This document shows positions 62,474 to 64,000 of a stretch of 64,000 nt of DNA, piece after piece (position 1 is the first letter of the stretch; each line of letters starts with the position of its first letter). The notes beneath the pieces are model-generated. The model had not been told where the DNA came from. It was given only the letters and a program-made list of their open reading frames with translations, and did not search any database. The DNA comes from BJGV01 sp965205785 (GTDB lineage Bacteria > Pseudomonadota > Gammaproteobacteria > Burkholderiales > Nitrosomonadaceae): positions 1,674,001-1,738,000 of the forward strand of contig OZ242188.1 of assembly GCA_965205785.1 (NCBI GenBank), given 5' to 3'. Made by a program: the position numbers and the translations under genes.

Positions 62474-64000
62474 CTAAATGATCCGGAAAACCGGTAGCTG
62501 TTGCTGCCAGTCGAGAGGATATTTTGTATTGCGCATGAGAGTGACCGGTGTCAACTCTGCCGGTTGTCTTCCGTTCAGGATGGCAGTGGTAATCTTCGGG
62601 GACAGGAAGGCAAGCCTGAGCAGGCGGGTAGCATAGGAACTTCCATACCCTTCTTCTGCTGCAATGTCGGCCAGGCTCCGTCCGGGAGGTTCCGTGAGTT
62701 TTTGCCGGATACGATGCGCGGTAACGATCAGCCGGATGAGCTTCCTGTCCGGTTCAGTTCTGCCTCCGGCAGGCATACCATTGATCAGCATCCGCAGACC
62801 ATACCCACAGCGCCTGAGATCAAAATCAATCTTCAGGGTGAGTGCGGGCTCCGTCGGGGAAGCCTGCGCTGCGGCGGTGAGTTTTTCTTTTTGTAACCAC
62901 CTGCAAAGATGACGGACCGGCAGGCGGAGGATGATGTTCTGATCCCGGATAGTAATGCGCTGGATGAGTGCGATGCATACGGATCGTTTTTCAGAAGGGG
63001 TTTTTGCGGGCCATTCCTCTGCCAGTTTTGCCGCCTCTTTGATCACCTGTTGTAACGCCCCGGCTCCGGTGATATGGGAGGAAAGCACATCCACCAGCTC
63101 ACCGGTACTGGTAAAGAGAGTCTGTAACCGGTGAGAGAGCAGTTGTTCGATCTCCCGGGCAGGGATGCGCAGGCCGGCCGGGCTACTCCTGCGGGGCCCG
63201 GTTGTAAGGGATCGGGAGAGGTAATAGCGATAGCGCTTGCCATTTTTCACCGCATAACCCGGCGTCATACGATTGCCCTCCCCGTCAAACAGGAGCCCGG
63301 CCAGCAGAGCCGGATCTTTGATTCTTTCACCGGAGTGATGCCCGACCCGGTTCTCCGCAAGACGTGCCTGCACCTGATCCCAGAGTTCCGGTCCGACGAT
63401 GGGCTCCTGCCGGCCCGGATAACAATGGCCTTTATGAGTGATCTCCCCGAGATAGATCCGGTTTTGCAGCAGGTGGTACAGTGCCCCCCGGTGGAACGGA
63501 ACCCCACCGCTCCTGCGACCCTTCGCACTGATCCTGACTTTGCTGAGGATCCCCTCTGATGCCAGTACCTCGCTTAAACGGAAGACGGATCCCACCTCCC
63601 GGTACCGTCTGAATATGTGACGAACCTGGTCGGCCTCTTCTCCGTTGATGATCAGTTTCCGGTCTTTTGTATCATAGCCCAGAGGGAGATTGCCTCCCAT
63701 CCACATGCCCTTCTTCTTGGAAGCGGCAATCTTATCCCGGATCCGTTCACCGGTGACCTCCCGTTCAAACTGGGCAAAGGATAACAGCACATTCAACGTC
63801 AGACGCCCCATGGAGGTGGTGGTATTGAACTGCTGGGTGACCGAGACAAAAGTGATCCCTCTGTCGTCGAACAATTCCACCATCCGGGCAAAGTCGGCCA
63901 GGGAACGGGTCAGGCGGTCAATCTTGTACACCACGATGGTATCCACCTTTCGGGAGCGGATAGCTGCAAGCAGTTGCTGCAGAGCCGGGCGGTTCATGCC
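62474..64000 (-). CDS. large serine recombinase, incomplete at the window end
   Basis: At least 507 residues read on the minus strand, and the frame is open through the window end, so the N-terminus is missing. The visible resolvase part contains KIDRLTRSLADFARM, SMGRLTLNVLLSFAQFEREVTGERIRDKI and the recombinase-domain block GYDTKDRKLIING. A zinc-ribbon-like region and a long C-terminal part follow. The catalytic serine should be in the missing portion. Its GC content and codon use differ strongly from all other genes here, so it was probably acquired horizontally. Its likely role is integration or excision of the element that starts beside tRNA-Ser. Confidence 0.88.
   Translation of the reverse strand, partial: GMNRPALQQLLAAIRSRKVDTIVVYKIDRLTRSLADFARMVELFDDRGITFVSVTQQFNTTTSMGRLTLNVLLSFAQFEREVTGERIRDKIAASKKKGMWMGGNLPLGYDTKDRKLIINGEEADQVRHIFRRYREVGSVFRLSEVLASEGILSKVRISAKGRRSGGVPFHRGALYHLLQNRIYLGEITHKGHCYPGRQEPIVGPELWDQVQARLAENRVGHHSGERIKDPALLAGLLFDGEGNRMTPGYAVKNGKRYRYYLSRSLTTGPRRSSPAGLRIPAREIEQLLSHRLQTLFTSTGELVDVLSSHITGAGALQQVIKEAAKLAEEWPAKTPSEKRSVCIALIQRITIRDQNIILRLPVRHLCRWLQKEKLTAAAQASPTEPALTLKIDFDLRRCGYGLRMLINGMPAGGRTEPDRKLIRLIVTAHRIRQKLTEPPGRSLADIAAEEGYGSSYATRLLRLAFLSPKITTAILNGRQPAELTPVTLMRNTKYPLDWQQQLPVFRII

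Noticed and set aside
63131..63559. Plus-strand reading frames of 60-140 codons inside the recombinase
   Set aside because: They overlap a long, well-supported minus-strand gene in GC-rich DNA and show no family motifs.
1..64000. CRISPR arrays
   Set aside because: No series of evenly spaced identical repeats was seen anywhere in the window.

Overview
The window is chromosomal DNA of an AT-rich, Nitrosomonas-like betaproteobacterial ammonia oxidiser. The decisive marker is an octahaem hydroxylamine oxidoreductase (hao) with its partner haoB. The residue positions of the P460 haem motif, its cross-linking tyrosine and the Asp-His pair match what I recall for the N. europaea precursor. The contiguous str-S10-spc-alpha ribosomal superoperon, the aroA-cmk-rpsA-ihfB-lapA-pyrF block and the dacC-dat-ybeD-lipB-lipA block all fit a betaproteobacterium. 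The gene content is that of a free-living cell.

Layout. 0-5 kb: a short FAD glycerol-3-phosphate dehydrogenase-like gene, two small membrane proteins, serine acetyltransferase and an unassigned lipoprotein. 5-10.4 kb: aroA, cmk, rpsA, ihfB, lapA and pyrF. 10.5-29.7 kb: rpsL, rpsG, fusA and tuf, then the S10, spc and alpha ribosomal genes through secY, infA, rpmJ, rpoA and rplQ. This ends at a strong terminator. A near-consensus promoter lies upstream of rpsL, with an intrinsic-terminator-like hairpin between it and the gene. 29.8-31.2 kb: a frameshifted periplasmic retropepsin and a divergent glutamine amidotransferase. 31.4-34.1 kb: hao-haoB, with no cycA/cycB after it. 34.1-36.3 kb, convergent with haoB: a three-gene unit of an NDH-2-like flavoprotein, an SRPBCC-fold protein and a stand-alone LOV blue-light receptor. 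36.5-42.5 kb: gluQRS, a D-2-hydroxyacid dehydrogenase, sucCD, a DUF853 ATPase and a small lipoprotein. 42.7-46.7 kb: cell-wall carboxypeptidase and lipoate synthesis. 46.7-50.2 kb: an MCE-type lipid ABC transporter. 50.4-52.7 kb: cstA with its small partner. 53-59.2 kb: tRNA-Leu, rnr, rlmB, rpsF-rpsR-rplI and dnaB. 59.3-62.2 kb: queD, a TYW1-like radical SAM gene, lysC and tRNA-Ser(GCU).

Just after tRNA-Ser the base composition becomes GC-rich. From there to the window end lies an incomplete serine recombinase, which I read as one edge of a horizontally acquired element.

The observation most worth following is the LOV-SRPBCC-flavoprotein unit next to hao. All the LOV photochemistry residues are present, and ammonia oxidisers are known to be inhibited by light. 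Its function is inference. Other points of interest are an S3 protein with a long histone-H1-like tail, the hao cluster lacking its cytochrome genes, possible leader attenuation of the str operon, and the recombinase edge beside tRNA-Ser.
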